This document shows, in pieces, positions 1-11,807 of a DNA stretch of 64,000 nucleotides; position 1 is the stretch's first letter; every line of letters begins with the position of its first letter. The stretch lies in NCBI GenBank assembly GCA_019454045.1, contig SKCR01017745.1, positions 122,879 through 186,878 on the forward strand, in the 5' to 3' direction. The notes below the pieces were generated by a model that did not search any database, was not told the origin of the DNA, and saw only the letters and a list, made by a program, of their open reading frames with translations. This DNA comes from Zanthoxylum bungeanum (taxonomy: Eukaryota > Streptophyta > Magnoliopsida > Sapindales > Rutaceae). The position numbers and the translations under genes are program-made.

Positions 1-1225
1 AGGAAATGGATTAGTTAAATGTTTGCAACCTTTATTTAATCCAATTAAACCAAGCCAAAACCATATATTATTACATACTTACAATTACCATAATATCCTC
101 AAATGATAGAGATAATTATGATTTTATAATTAAGCCATTGTGTAAATATTGAATTAATCCAATTAGGTCAAAGTAAATAATCAATGTTACCCAATAACAC
201 TTGATTATCATAGTTGATAATTATAATATCAAATATTATCTTTTATAAAAAATAATCAGCTACCCAAGTACTCAACGAGTACACTTCATATTGGGACTCT
301 ATAAGTTCAGACGCGTTCGTCCTATAAGCCTAGCTAATATGTACGCAATTCGGCCACCTCCGAATTCACGAAGAACACGAACGACCTTTCTGAACTATAC
401 AAGTCGAGGTCATCACATATGTTTTACAATCCATCCATCGTAGGCTATCCGAGTTGTGCTTAGGAAATATAGAATACACCGTCAAGTTTCCAAGACGCAC
501 ATCTCATGTCGACATGTCCACGATTCTTTACGACTGATGCGATCCACCCTAGGTGATCGGCTCTGGCCAAAGTCTTTAAGAATCGTGACTTAACTCACAT
601 GGATACCTAAACCCCTTATGGTACACATATGAGCCGACTGATCCTAACTTGCTTCGCACTTGATTACTGAGTGCATTGGTCCACACCCAACGAACATCTA
701 GAGGCCAGACCATGAAATATTTCTGACATACATTACATCAAAATGTGGAGGATCTCACACAAAATCAATGTTATTCTATAGTCAAGGGATTACATATGCT
801 ACTCGACTCGAGGAGATTCCTATTGACAGTGGTGTGTACTTCCAACTATTAGGAATCGCCTGTGAGTCATTCAGTATTCGCTTCAATGAGTACCCATATG
901 TCTATACGAGTTTCCAAAACTCATGGTACATCGGGTTAAACCATTGGAACTCCAATTCCAATATACGACATCTGCTAGTTTTCTAGGTTTTAGGAATTCG
1001 ACCGTATTCCAAAACCAACGACTAAAATTATTTACTTTAAGAATAGTTTACACCTAGTGTCAAAACTATTCTAAGGTCGATGTCATTCTTAGCATATCTA
1101 TACATCAATATAATACACATAATGATAGTACCATTAATAAGGTATGAAATGAAAAATGTAGTTATTTTATTAATAAATAATAAAATGTACAATTCGGATT
1201 GGCACTCCAAGCACCAACTCCATCA
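1..1225 (-). repeat. Copia-1 3' LTR (partial, cut by window edge)
   Basis: This stretch matches 14615-15840 almost base for base, so it is one LTR of a pair. On the minus strand it starts TGATGGAGTTGGTGC immediately after a purine tract, as a copia 3' LTR should. Small ORFs inside it (for example 768-986) occur in the same place in the other LTR and are not genes. Confidence 0.9.
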
Positions 1226-1240
1226 AACTCCCACTTGCTT
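1226..1240 (-). other. Copia-1 polypurine tract
   Basis: The minus strand reads AAGCAAGTGGGAGTT directly upstream of the LTR start TGATGG. This is the expected plus-strand-priming PPT and fixes the LTR boundary at 1225. Confidence 0.8.
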
Positions 1241-1935
1241 AGTGCCAATCTGTATGGTAACGTAGTCCTATCTACTCCACATGTTTATCGAATAACTTAG
1301 GAGGTAAGATCTTTGTAAGCAGGTCTGTTATGTTGTCTTGTCCCTGAACCTTCAAGACCACTATGTCTTTTTGTTCAATAATCTCTCTAATTATGCGGTA
1401 TTTCATTTCCACATGTTATACTTGGAATGCGCCCTCGGCTCCTTAGCCTGCGTGATGGCTCCATTATTATCACAGTATAATGGGATCGAATCCGCAATAC
1501 TAGGCACAACGTCAAGTTCTGTGATAAAATTTCTAATCCAATCAACTTCTTTAGCAGCTTTTGAAGCCGCTATAAATTCCGCCTCAGTGGTGGAATCAGC
1601 TGTTGAGCCTTGCTTTGAACAACGCCAACTAACAGCACCACCGTTAAGGGTAAATATGTATCCTGATGTAGATTTTCTATCATCTGGATCTCCTTGAAAG
1701 TCGGAGTCTGTATAACCCTTAACTTGTAGCTCATTTTCTCCATATATCATAAACTTATCCTTGGTGACTTTAAGATATTTTAGAACATGTTTCACGGCTG
1801 TCCAATGATCATTACCTGGATCACATTGATATCGACTGGTCACACTGACGCTAAAACTGATGTCAGGTCTAGTATATAACATAACGTACATTATGCTTCC
1901 AATACAAGAAGCATATGGCAAGTTAGACATTCTAA
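1241..1935 (-). pseudogene. Copia-1 RNase H and RT C-terminus
   Basis: An open stretch of 175 codons at 1403-1930 contains the end of the copia RT connection (motif MYVMLYTRPDI, then a GNDHW block) followed by the RNase H domain. Visible RNase H landmarks are YTDSDFQGDPDDRKSTSG, the acidic TTEAEF block and YCDNNGAI. These supply the D, E and D residues typical of copia RNase H. Coding similarity continues in broken frame towards the PPT at 1240, where the polyprotein would end. It is part of one gag-pol polyprotein, not a free gene. The reading frame is interrupted on both sides. Confidence 0.88.
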
Positions 1936-2990
1936 CTCTCTCTTCCTCCGTTTGAGGTGCTATTTGCTTCGAAAGATGTATGCCATATCAGAAAGGTACA
2001 TTTGCTGCCTTGCAGTTGGTAAAACTGTACCTTTCTAACATCTTATCTATGTGCGTCGATTGTGACAACCCTATAAGCATCCTGACTCTATCTCATTAGA
2101 GCCTTATACCTAGTATATAGGAAGCTTTACCCATATCTTTCATGGATAAGTTCTTGCAAAGGTAGACTTTCACACGTTGCATCATCCTTATATCATTTCC
2201 TATGATAAGGATCTCATCTACATACAAGACAAGGAAAACTAACATGCTCCCACTAAATTTCTTATAAACACATGGTTCTTACTCGTTTTTTATGAATCCA
2301 AATAATCTAATTATCTCATCAAAACGACGATTCCAGCTTCGGGATCAAGTTTAAGTCCATAAATAGACTTTTGGAGCTTACAAACCAAGTTTGAAGTCTC
2401 ACTGGATATGAAACCTTCTGGTTGTTCCATATAGATATCCTCTTCAAGGAATCCATTTAGGAAAGTGATTTTCACATCCATCTGTTATATCTCATAGTTG
2501 TGATATGCAGCAATGGCTAAAAGAATCCTAATGGATTTTAGCAAGACTACTGGTGAAAAGTTTCCTCATAGTCAATCCCAGGACGTTTAGTGTAACCTTT
2601 CGCTACCAGTCAGGCCTTAAAGGTTTCCACATTTCCATCGGGCCCTCGTTTCTCTTTGTAAACCCATTTACAACCAATAGGTTTAACTTATTCAGGAAGT
2701 TCAACTAAGTCCCAGACTTGATTGGCTTGTATGGAATCCATTTTAGATTTCATGGCTTTCTGCCATTTTCCTGAATCGATATCCAATATCGCTTTTGTAA
2801 ACGTAGTCAGATCTATTCCTTCAAGAGGAGAACATCAAGGCTCACATCAGATGTTAAAAATAGTCTCTCAGGAGGCCTTGATATTCTATTCGACTTATGT
2901 AGAACCTGTGTTGTAGATCATTCATCTAGTTAGATCTCTGGTTCCATCTCAGGTTCTTTAACGTTGGGATCAAACTTATCAAGTTTAATC
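1936..2990 (-). pseudogene. Copia-1 reverse transcriptase (degenerate)
   Basis: Minus-strand fragments in all three frames resemble a copia RT. A WVYKRKRGP-like block lies near 2640-2670, an [13 protein letters not shown] block near 2400-2440, and a LVYVDEILI-like relic of the catalytic YVDD box near 2210-2240. There is no open frame longer than about 60 codons, so this is the most decayed part of the element. Placement between integrase and RNase H follows copia order. Coordinates are approximate. Confidence 0.7.
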
Positions 2991-3061
2991 TCTCTACAAT
3001 TACCACTTTCTCTCAAAAATTACTTTTCAAGAAAAGTTACAAAGTGAACAACAAATACATT

Positions 3062-3960
3062 TCGTTACTCGAAATCGTAGAATTGATATCCCATGAAATT
3101 ATCAGGATATCCAACAAACCTACATTTATACCCTCTGGGTGCTAGTTTATCCCGCTGCGTAATTCTAATGTATGCAGGACAACCCCAAATCTTTAAATAT
3201 CGAAGACTTGGATTTCTACCAAACCATATCTGATAGGGGGTCGTAGAAACATCTTTTGATGGAACCCTATTAAGTATGTAGGCAACAATTTGTAAAGCGT
3301 AACCCCAAAGGTAATAAGGAAGATCTGTATAGCTCATCATGGATCGCACCATATCTAATAAAGAACAATTTCTACGCTCAGACACTTCATTATGTTGAGG
3401 TATTCCTGGTGGGCTATATTGGGCGAGAATTCCATTCTCCCTTAAAAAATGTCTGAATTCTTCACTCATGTATTCATCGCCTCGATCTGATCTAAGGCAT
3501 TTGATGAATTTACTGGTTTGCTTTTCTACTTCGTTTCAGAATATTTTGAACTTGTCAAATGTTTTCGACTTATGTTTCATCAGATAGACATATCCATATC
3601 TAGACTTATCATCTGTGAAACTCACAAAGTATGTGGAACCATCATGAGCGACATGATTTAATGGACCACACACATCGCTCTGTATTAGCTCTAGTAAATC
3701 TCCAACACGGTGTCCAACACCTTGAAATGGGGCCTTTGTCATCTTTCATTGGATACATGACTCGCAAATCAGATAAGGATCTAAAGTAAGATTTTCAATC
3801 AGACCATCATTTACCAATTTGGATAGACGTCTAACACCTATGTGGCCCAATCTCATATGCCATAATTCAATATTATCTAATTCAGACTTCTACTTGTATT
3901 TTTCTCTATATTAAAGACATCTCTATATGTTTCCAAAATATAGTGACCGTTTGATAAAGA
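3062..3960 (-). pseudogene. Copia-1 GAG-pre-integrase and integrase
   Basis: Open pieces at 3065-3469 and 3536-3742 encode the integrase core. The first catalytic Asp is in QSDVCGPL and the Glu in PQHNEVSERRN. This is followed by YLWGYALQ, NRVPSKDV and IWGCPAYIRI, typical of plant copia integrases. The second Asp block, around RSDRGDEYM, lies in a different frame near 3470-3500. The zinc-binding GAG-pre-integrase region (LRLGHIGVRRL-like) is upstream near 3760-3860. Frameshifts at about 3470-3535 and 3745 disable the protein. It would integrate element cDNA in the nucleus. Confidence 0.88.
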
Positions 3961-4425
3961 ACATTCACATTTCAATAAATTCTTTTTATCATACAAACAT
4001 AAAGTTTCATCCTTAATGTTTATTTTATATCTCTCTTTATCTAATATTGACAGTGATATTATTTATTTGATAAGTGAGGGAACATAATAACAATAATGTA
4101 AATCTAATTTACATCCATTTGGGAGATCTAGAAAAACAGTTCCAATGGCCTTGATATCCAATGTCTCGCCATTGCCAACTATAAGCTGAAATCTCTATTT
4201 ATTCAACCTTATTCTAACCCTCATTTTATGCAGGGAATTGAAAATATGAGTAGGACTTCCAGTGTCTAACACTCATCCACTATTTGCATCTAAGTCTAAT
4301 GAGATGTCAATAATTGGAAAAATATAAAGCGTACCTGAGGGTCCTGATTTTCCTTTAAGTTCTAGACAGTCATTCTTCCAGTGTCCAGACTTCTTGCATT
4401 GTAGACATTAATCACAAGATACTTT
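3961..4425 (-). pseudogene. Copia-1 protease and gag zinc knuckle
   Basis: On the minus strand a CX2CX4HX4C knuckle (CLQCKKSGHWKNDC) lies at about 4365-4410. It is followed by an aspartic-protease active-site relic (VLDTGSPTHIFNS) near 4240-4280. The order knuckle then protease is normal for copia gag-pol. Several stops interrupt the frame. Sequence between 3961 and 4140 is AT-rich and only weakly protease-like. Confidence 0.78.
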
Positions 4426-5158
4426 TGGTTTTGTGCCTTTGCGCTTCTTGGAGTTTTTCTTTGATATCTTATTCTTCCACATCTTTATTTTCTTTGACTT
4501 CCCAGAATTCTTTAAAGAGCCAGCTCCACTATGGAGAAACAGTGTGGGGTTTCCTTTCTTCAAATCTTGCTTCGCCATGCGTAGCATGTTATGAAGTTCT
4601 TCGTATGTGGCTTACATCGAATGCATATGGAAATTTAGTACAAAGTCAACATAAAAACCAGTCAAAGAAGACAAAATCAAATTACGGCCCAGCCGTTGAT
4701 CAAACACAATGTCCTCTCGTTCCAGATATCGAATCTGGTCTATCATGTTCAAAACATGAGTGCTGACAGCTCCTCCCTCCTTGAGTTCAACATGGATTAA
4801 TTCCTTAGATCTTCGATAAAGTTCCATTTCTTGGTTTGCCTCGAACAACTCTTTGAGTGTTCGCATGATGCTCCAAGCATCCGGTACTTCAATGTACTGT
4901 CTCAGCAAATCTGGAACCATCGATCCCAAGATGTAGGATTTCACCTTCAGGTTATCATCATTCCATCTATCAAAAGTTTCTCGCTCTTCTAGAGTGGAGT
5001 CAGGATCGATATCAACATGTAGTGGATTGATCGTGACATAAGTCAACTTTTCATACTCCAAGACAAGTCGCATGTTCATTTCTCATTCGAAATAGTTTTC
5101 AGCTCCTTTTAGCTTATTGGAATCCTAAAATTTCATCAATGGATTAGCGGCAGCCATC
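4426..5158 (-). pseudogene. Copia-1 gag (capsid region)
   Basis: The likely initiator is the minus-strand ATG at 5158 (MAAANPLMKF). A stop follows within ten codons, then 155 codons are open at 4612-5079. They show plant copia gag features (UBN2-type): an ERETFDRWNDDNLKVKSYIL block, DAWSIMRTLKELFE, and a VSTHVLNMIDQIRYLE segment. The region downstream to the zinc knuckle is in another frame. It corresponds in sequence to the gag of Copia-3 at 60512-61310, so the two elements are relatives. The protein would form the virus-like particle in the cytoplasm. Confidence 0.88.
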
Positions 5159-5820
5159 TACAAGACAACATTTTTGAGTAGTAGCATAATAATTTTCAAT
5201 TTTTAAAGTGATAACACTAATTGATTATGGAATTTTAAATCTATCATCGCCCTCCCACTACTTTACGTAATTCTATAATCTCCCTTAACAGAAAAATAGA
5301 AATTTAACTATCAAAATTTCATAGCGGGAAGTGAATCCAATGCCATTTACTCCAGCCTCTCACTAATGACGATATTGGCCTTTGTAAACTCATTAGACAG
5401 ACCTCCAAGGTCAATCACATTCATGTGACTCCTAGTTTGGTCCTGAACCATTTCTTATCCTCACACTAAAGATGATATTGGATTAAGATGTGTTCTAGGT
5501 GTATACTTGTCAATGTGGACTAATGAGGTTCGTATGTACACCCTCACACTAATGATGATATTAGGTGACTACGTAACTCATCATACTACATCCAATGATT
5601 TATGTGAGCGACCTAAGTTCTGAGCACTTATACCCTCACACTAATGATGATATTGGATATAAGTAGTAAGAACCCATTCATCTCCGTATTGACAAGACGA
5701 CCGATCCAATAATGCTCCAACATTATTATAACTATTACTTAATTAAAGTAATCACCTAATCACGAGAGATTTATGAAAATCAAGTCATTAACTTAATTAG
5801 GTCAAAGTTTTAATTTAAAA
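5159..5820 (-). repeat. Copia-1 leader with four spaced copies of a ~23-bp motif
   Basis: Non-coding leader between PBS and gag. The plus-strand text CCTCACACTAATGATGATAT, or a close variant, occurs at about 5355, 5458, 5549 and 5632, spaced 80-100 bp apart. Copia-3 has four similarly spaced leader motifs, which suggests a functional leader repeat. The leader is cut at 5820 by the nested element and resumes at 13874. Confidence 0.7.
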
Positions 5821-8102
5821 CTGCATTTTTGCATAAAGCCCAATGATGAGCCTAGTATGGAGGCACTACCCGATAAGTTGCGGAAGTCACAAGAAACACA
5901 TGCCGGAAGGGAAAATTCAATAAATTAATTAATAGCTCGTCAAATTTAAATTCACTAGTTAACCGCGGGTTCACTTAGTCGATTCATATTTTAAACATTA
6001 ATCTTGGCCCAAAACCTTCGCACCCATCCAAAGCCCATACGCACCCATCCAAAGCCCACATGCACAACCAAAACCCTAATACACCACTATATAAAGACCA
6101 CTAAACTAAACCTAGCCTCTCTCTTATCTATCAAACTCACGCCAAAACAAAGAAAAAGATAATGAAACCCTAAGCCACTCTCTCATTCTCTCTCTCATAT
6201 AGCTTCTCTCTCTCGGCTCTCTCACTCTTTTCCCAATCTTCACGACAAAAAATGAAACTCTAATAGCTTCTTCCTCTCTCTCTCTCGCCTATCTCCACTC
6301 ATCCACTCTTCACACGACAACAACAAAATTGCCCCATTAAGAAGCCAAAACACTCACGACTCATTCTTTGCTAAACATAGATCCACGCACTGACCGACAC
6401 TAAACAATCAACAAAATTTCCCTCCACGTGAATCACAAACCAAAAAACCATTAACTCTCTTTCTATGCCACACGTGAATCATCACTCGAAATAATCCTGA
6501 AGAAACCAACAGCCCCATAACCGAACACACACACAAACAAAGAAACGAGCCAAAAATAAAAGAACCCCACAAACAGCCATAACCGACCGAGAAAGAGCAA
6601 CATAAAGCACCTCAACTGACTGAAATAAATAACAACAAATAGCCCTTCAAACATCAGCCACACAACAAACCAGCCACTAGACCAAACAACAGCTCACGGT
6701 ACCAATAAACCTCAATAAAAACCCTAACCAAGTTAACCAAACCAACACACACTCGGCAATACAGACAAGACACACACGGCTGACACTTCAAAAGACATGT
6801 TCAAAATATTCAAAAGCAGCTGCCACCAAACCGAGCAACAAAGCAACAAAAACAAGCTAACATACCAGCCCCCTTAGCACCAAACAAATGGAAAACCCTA
6901 AGGCTTCAATCAACGTGAGCAGCAATCAGGTATCATTCGCTGACCGAATGAAACAAAAAAAAAACTGACAATAAACTGACGAACAAACCAGAACACCCCA
7001 GCCCTCACCGACTCCAACCAAGCAGCCCCAAACCAGTAAAACAATGACCGAAAGTCACCCAAAAATGGTCCCGAAAATCACCCCCTAAAACAGTCATTGA
7101 ACCTTCGAAACAGTCTAGAAAACAGTCCCCGAAACACTGCAGAAAAATAGCAGCAAAATAGAGAAAACAGTAGCCCAAAACAGCAGAAATAGTGAATCAG
7201 TAAACCATAAAAAGAGCGAAGCATTAACCCTTCCGGCGATGTCCCAACGCACTCCGAGAAGCGACTTAAAAGGTAAGACCTGAGGGCACCCTTTATTATA
7301 TTTTATTTTGTCGTCTGGAAACGGCATGCTTGGTTCGACGTGAAATACGTCCAACCGGGTATGCGAAGTCCTACACTGAAAACGGCCAAATTCTCTGGTC
7401 ACACTTTATTATTCAACATTTATTTTGGTGTTATGTTTATCTTTCTTTATTTTTGCACTTAGTTTATTATTTATCGTTTCGGTTATTTATTGTTATTTCA
7501 TCATATGCATTATTATATTTCACGTCTATTTTTATTTACATTGTGTTAACGATTGCGTGTTATCCCTTGCGGTATATCGGATGGAAACCCAGACGTAAAT
7601 TCCGTAGCCGAATCCGAATGGACGGTAGTGCGGTCTGTACTTGAGATACAATTCCACGAACCACTCGGGAAATACTCGCATAAGCCTGATTAACCTCCTT
7701 TTATTTGCTATTCATTCATTGACGCTTTTCCGCCTTTGATTATTTATTATTTTCATTTCCTCATCTTGTACTCTTTAATGTAATATGTTTCCATTGTTTC
7801 AATTAATGTTTATGGGTATGCAAATTCGTGTGTTTATTTGAATTATCTTGCATGTGCTGCATAAGACTTGGTTATATTATTGCATAAACCCGTTCATTAC
7901 AACTGGCATAAGTAAGGGACCATTCCGAACCCAACGGTTTGAGGTCTTCCCTTGCGAGGGGTGAGTGCGGCCTTAAATCATTTCCCAATTCACACTGGGT
8001 GGCGACTCCATTATTCTACGATTTAGTCCCCACGGGCTACTCCGTACTCCCGACGGGCCGCGATCCCGGACAGAGTCGCCGTACCTATGTACCTTGTCTA
8101 CA
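5821..8102 (+). repeat. LARD left (5') LTR
   Basis: Matches 11815-13873 over its whole length. It ends CTTGTCTACA. It is about 220 bp longer than the right copy because the segment around 7580-7815 is absent there. It contains a CT-rich stretch at 6117-6320 and a TATA box. ORFs at 6463-6663, 7115-7402, 7330-7644 and 7939-8145 are LTR sequence without recognisable protein content. Confidence 0.88.
6086..6098 (+). promoter_or_regulatory. Candidate TATA box of the LARD LTR
   Basis: CTATATAAAG at 6087-6096 is followed about 20-30 bp later by a CT-rich transcribed-leader-like tract. The right LTR has GATATAAAG at the same place (about 12083). The position and the conserved context fit the U3/R boundary. 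Confidence 0.55.
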
Positions 8103-8105
8103 GTC

Positions 8106-8123
8106 TGGTGACTCCACTGGGGA
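8106..8123 (+). other. LARD primer-binding site
   Basis: TGGTGACTCCACTGGGGA begins three bases after the left LTR. It resembles the tRNA-Arg-type PBS reported for the Tat lineage of Ty3/gypsy elements. The tRNA assignment is from memory of that family and was not checked by alignment. Confidence 0.65.
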
Positions 8124-8647
8124 CAGAGAATCGGCCCCGAAATAATGCCTTGTAATGTTTGTGGTTTTTGCTCTAGTTAACCTAGTCTCATATATTGCAT
8201 ACCTTTTTTACCATGATGGCGTCATGTATCGTGAAGTCGCTTTCGCTCGAGGCGGCAGATCGTTATATGGCATCATCACTCGTTGGCACGTACCTTAGGG
8301 TATAAAAAATGTGTGTTCACTTGGTCGCTCGAACCCTTGATTGAAGAGACCTAGTTATGGGCAACCCTTCGCCGGCGGGAGCCTTTATCCATACCGTTAT
8401 AAGCCCAAATATGAACCATAGCTGTATTTCCTATAGAAGCTACCCCACTTTGGTACATAAAATAAGTCATACCTAGGACAGAAATGGACTTACCACGAGT
8501 GTATGAGGAATAAGGCTAGAAGGATATATGTTGTTTTGATAACCACATGCATCTCATGCATACACGCATCTTATTAACCCCGTGTCTTAAAAGCTATCAT
8601 AGATATCCATTGGGTTAGAGAAGAAAGAAGACTTGTCAAGAAGAGTT
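8124..8647 (+). other. LARD internal non-coding leader
   Basis: No ORF or recognisable domain in either strand. A GTCGCTTTCGCTCGAGGCGG block and several short CG-containing words are present, but nothing assignable. This is where gag would start in an autonomous relative. Confidence 0.5.
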
Positions 8648-9590
8648 TAGCAAACAAGGATATCGGGGAAAATGAAACCGAGAAACAGAAAACCTTATGG
8701 CAATGATAGAAAAACCATTGTGGGCCAAAAAAAAAGAAAAAAAAAAAAAAAGAGAAAAAAAAGAGAAAAAGAAAAAAAAAGAAAAAAAGTGAAAAAAAAA
8801 GAAAAAAAAAAAATTCTTTGTTTTTAATCCTTAATAGTTAGACATAAGTCTGATGATAAAATTGATTACTTCGGGGTGAAACCTTAGAAACGATAAGTTC
8901 TTGATGTACTCTCATCCGATATTTTGAGTAGTTGATCTATGTTAGACTCGTAAGCACTTCACTATAGGTTCTTAGCAAACATGGATATCGGGGAAAATGA
9001 AACCGAGAAACAGAAAACCTTATGGCAATGATAGAAAAACCATTGTGGGCTAAAAAAAAGCAAAAAAAAAAGAGAAAAAAAAGAGAGAAAAAGAAAAAGA
9101 AGAAAAAAAAGTGAAAAAAAAAGAAAAAAAAATTCTTTGTTGTTTTAATCCTTAATATTTTAGACATAAGTCTGATGATAAAATTGATTACTTCGGGGTG
9201 AAACCTTAGAAACGATAAGTTCTTGATGTACTCTCATCCGATATTTTGATAGTTTGATCTATGTTAGAATCGTAAGCACTTCACTATAGGTCTTAGCAAA
9301 CATGGATATCGGGGAAAATGAAACCGAGAAACAGAAAACCTTATGGCAATGATAGAAAAACCATTGTGGGCCAAAAAAAAAAGCAAAAAAAAAAAAAATA
9401 GAAAAAAAAAGTGAAAAAAAAAGAAAAAAATTCTTTGTTTTTAATCCTTAATAGTTAGACATAAGTCTGATGATAAAATTGATTGCTTCGGGGTGAAACC
9501 TTAGAAACGATAAGTTCTTGATGTACTCTCATCCGATATTTTGAGTAGTTGATCTATGTTAGACTCGTAAGCACTTCATTATAGGTTCTT
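8648..9590 (+). repeat. Three tandem ~300-325-bp repeats with purine tracts
   Basis: Units start at TAGCAAACA at about 8648, 8973 and 9294, and end near 9590. Each has a common first part (ATGGATATCGGGGAAAATG...), an A/G-only tract of about 60-100 bp whose length varies, and a common last part ending in CACTTCACTATAGG. The second half of the unit is single-copy in Athila-A (about 39830-39930, opposite strand), so the array seems to be an amplification of a retroelement 3' module. Confidence 0.9.
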
Positions 9591-10140
9591 AGCAGTGAAA
9601 ACCTGAGTAGTTGGCAAAGTGACTAGTTGAAGAAATTGCAGGTCGGTGAATGACCGTTTGCTTAGACGTCCTTCCTGATTTGCTTGTGTTATGATGTGTG
9701 GTATGGTTGAAAATAAAAGAAAAGTCTCTAAAGCAAAAAAAAATAAATAAATAAACCACCTATAACCGATAAGTGTGAAGCTACCCATGGGCGAGTATTA
9801 GGACCACCATGAGGAGAAATGCTACCTTAAAGGGTAGGTGTGTGAAGAAAAAAAAAGAAAAGAAGTTCAAAACGAAAAGAAAAAAAGAGAGACAAAGGAA
9901 AAGAAAAAATAAAATCATACCACATTGAGTATGGAAAAACAATTGCAGAGCATAACTGAGACATCTAGGTTGGTTTGACCCATCGATCCCGATTTTTGAA
10001 ACGAAATCATTGAGTTGGCTTACTTAAGGATCAAGCTGTGAAAGAACCTTTGCGCACACACACTTTGAGTCTGAATTAGATCATTTATTCAAAGACTTGG
10101 ATTTGAGTTGATTTAGGGTTTTGAAGGTTCTCTGGTTTCA
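9480..10140 (+). other. Module shared with the Athila-A 3' region
   Basis: The reverse complement of this stretch aligns block by block with 39195-39930. Shared words include AAGCAAACGGTCATTCA, TCTTTCAACTAGTCACTTTG versus the LARD equivalent, GTGGTATGA before a pyrimidine run, and GATGGGT plus AACCT. Both copies lie in the same orientation relative to their own element and upstream of the PPT. No protein is encoded. Confidence 0.75.
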
Positions 10141-10282
10141 TTTCTGGGCATTCATTGAGGACAATAATATGTATAACTATTAAGACTATTTCATAGCCTG
10201 TAATATAGCATGTTGATGCGGAGTGACACATCACGTGGTCCACCTGACCTAGTGCAAACAGCGGAGAGCCGAAAGCTAAATC

Positions 10283-10296
10283 AAGTTTGGGGGAGA
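10283..10296 (+). other. Internal PPT-like motif
   Basis: AAGTTTGGGGGAGA resembles the PPT found next to the 3' LTR of many Athila/Tat elements, but no LTR follows. It may mark the end of an ancestral element whose 3' part was extended by the minisatellite region. Confidence 0.5.
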
Positions 10297-10566
10297 CCAA
10301 TCTACCACCCCGCGAATAAGGGACACAACGAGATCCTGATCCATGGAACCAAAGATAACTGAGCAATTACCAGAAAAGAACCGGCATAAGGAAATTGTAA
10401 GCAGACCCAGTGAGTGATCAAAGACTTTTGTAGGCAGAAAGCACCGAGGAGCACAAGGAAGGCCTAACCCATCGGAATAGGAAATGCATACACGCATACA
10501 CGTCACATGCACGTAATTTTACTTTGTTTTTGTTCACAGGTCTGGAAGAAAAGCGGCAAAGACAAA

Positions 10567-11430
10567 CAATTCAGGAATAAAGCCCACAATCAACACAAAT
10601 TCGGGAACAAAACCCACAATCAACACAGTTTGGGAATAAAACTGAGGGAACAAAGCCCACTCTCAACACAGTTCGGGAACAAAGCCCACTCTCTACACAG
10701 TTCGGAAATAAAGCCCAGGGAACAAAGCCCACATTCAGCGCAGTTCGGGAACAAAGCCCACAATCAATACAAATTCGGGAATAAAGCCCACAGTCAACAC
10801 AGTTTGGGAATAAAGCCCATGGAACAAAGCCCACTCTTAACACAGTTCGGGAACAAAGCCCACTCTCTACACAGTTCGGGAATAAAGCCCAGGGAACAAA
10901 GCCAACATTTAGCACAGTTCGGGAACAAAGCGAACAAAGCCAACATTCAGCACAGTTCGGGAACAAAGCCCACTCTCTACACAGTTCGGGAACAAAGCCC
11001 AGTGAACAAAGCCCATATTCAGTACAGTTCAAGAATAAAGCCCACAGTCAACACGGTTTGAGAATAAAGCCCAGGGAACAAAACCCACTCTCAGCACAGT
11101 TCGGGAACAAAGCCCACTCTCTACATAGTTCGGGAATAAAGCCCAGGGAACAAAGCCCACATTCAGTACAGTTCGGGAACAAAGCCCACAGTCAACACAG
11201 TTCGGGAATAAAGCCCAGGGGCCCACTCTCAACATAATTCGGGAACAAAACCCACTCTCTACAGAGTTCTGGAACAAAGCCCACATTCAGTACAACTCGG
11301 GAACAAAGCCCACATTCAACACAGTTCGGGAATAAAGCCCACACTCAGCACAGTTCGGGAACAAAGCCCACACTCAACTCAATTAGGGAACAAGACCCAC
11401 TCGGTTATTCGAGAACAAAGCCCAGAGGTC
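10567..11430 (+). repeat. LARD minisatellite, consensus GTTCGGGAACAAAGCCCAC
   Basis: Dozens of imperfect units of about 23-40 bp alternate TTCGGGAACAAAGCCCA and TTCGGGAATAAAGCCCA with variable CACTCTCAACACA spacers. Frames stay open on both strands (10507-11061 plus; 10571-11032 and 11029-11286 minus) simply because unit lengths are mostly multiples of three. The predicted peptides are low-complexity and are not called as genes. Confidence 0.93.
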
Positions 11431-11439
11431 CAAGCGCCT

Positions 11440-11610
11440 CACCATCAACTCAACTCAGTAACGGTTCGGAAATGGACCACCATCTCACATTAGTAACGAT
11501 TCGGGAATGGACCACATCTCATAAAGTAACGGTTTGGGAATGAACCACCTCTCAAAGTAACGGTTCTGGAATGAACCACCTCATATTAGCTCAGTTCGGT
11601 AATGAATCCT
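11440..11610 (+). repeat. Second short tandem array, AGTAACGGTTCGGGAATGGA type
   Basis: Four to five units of about 33-40 bp (AGTAACGGTTCGGAAATGGACC-like) follow the first minisatellite. They share the TTCGGGAAT core with it, so the two arrays are probably derived from one another. Confidence 0.75.
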
Positions 11611-11790
11611 AGAGATCGCAGCATCTTGCAGGGATGAACCTTAGGGGTCGCAGCACATCACCACCAGATCAGCTCAGTTCAAAGCATCTCGCAAAGCAAC
11701 AGGTAAGTGCGACAGCCTGCGAACCAGGTAAGTAAAAAATGCATGCATAACTTTGATAGGGTTATCACTGTCACACACTGTACAAGCCCC

Positions 11791-11807
11791 ATCAAAGTGA
11801 GGGCGAT
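11791..11807 (+). other. LARD polypurine tract
   Basis: CATCAAAGTGAGGGCGAT directly precedes TGTAGACACTG, the start of the right LTR. The purine-rich AAAGTGAGGG is the likely PPT. Confidence 0.7.

Noticed and set aside
768..986. Possible small gene in the copia LTR, with a paralogue at 15233-15601
   Set aside because: Both copies are LTR sequence; paralogy comes from the LTR pair and the peptide has no recognisable feature.
10507..11286. ORFs of 184, 153 and 85 codons with NKAHNQHKFG-like repeats
   Set aside because: Products of the LARD minisatellite, open in both strands; not conserved protein.
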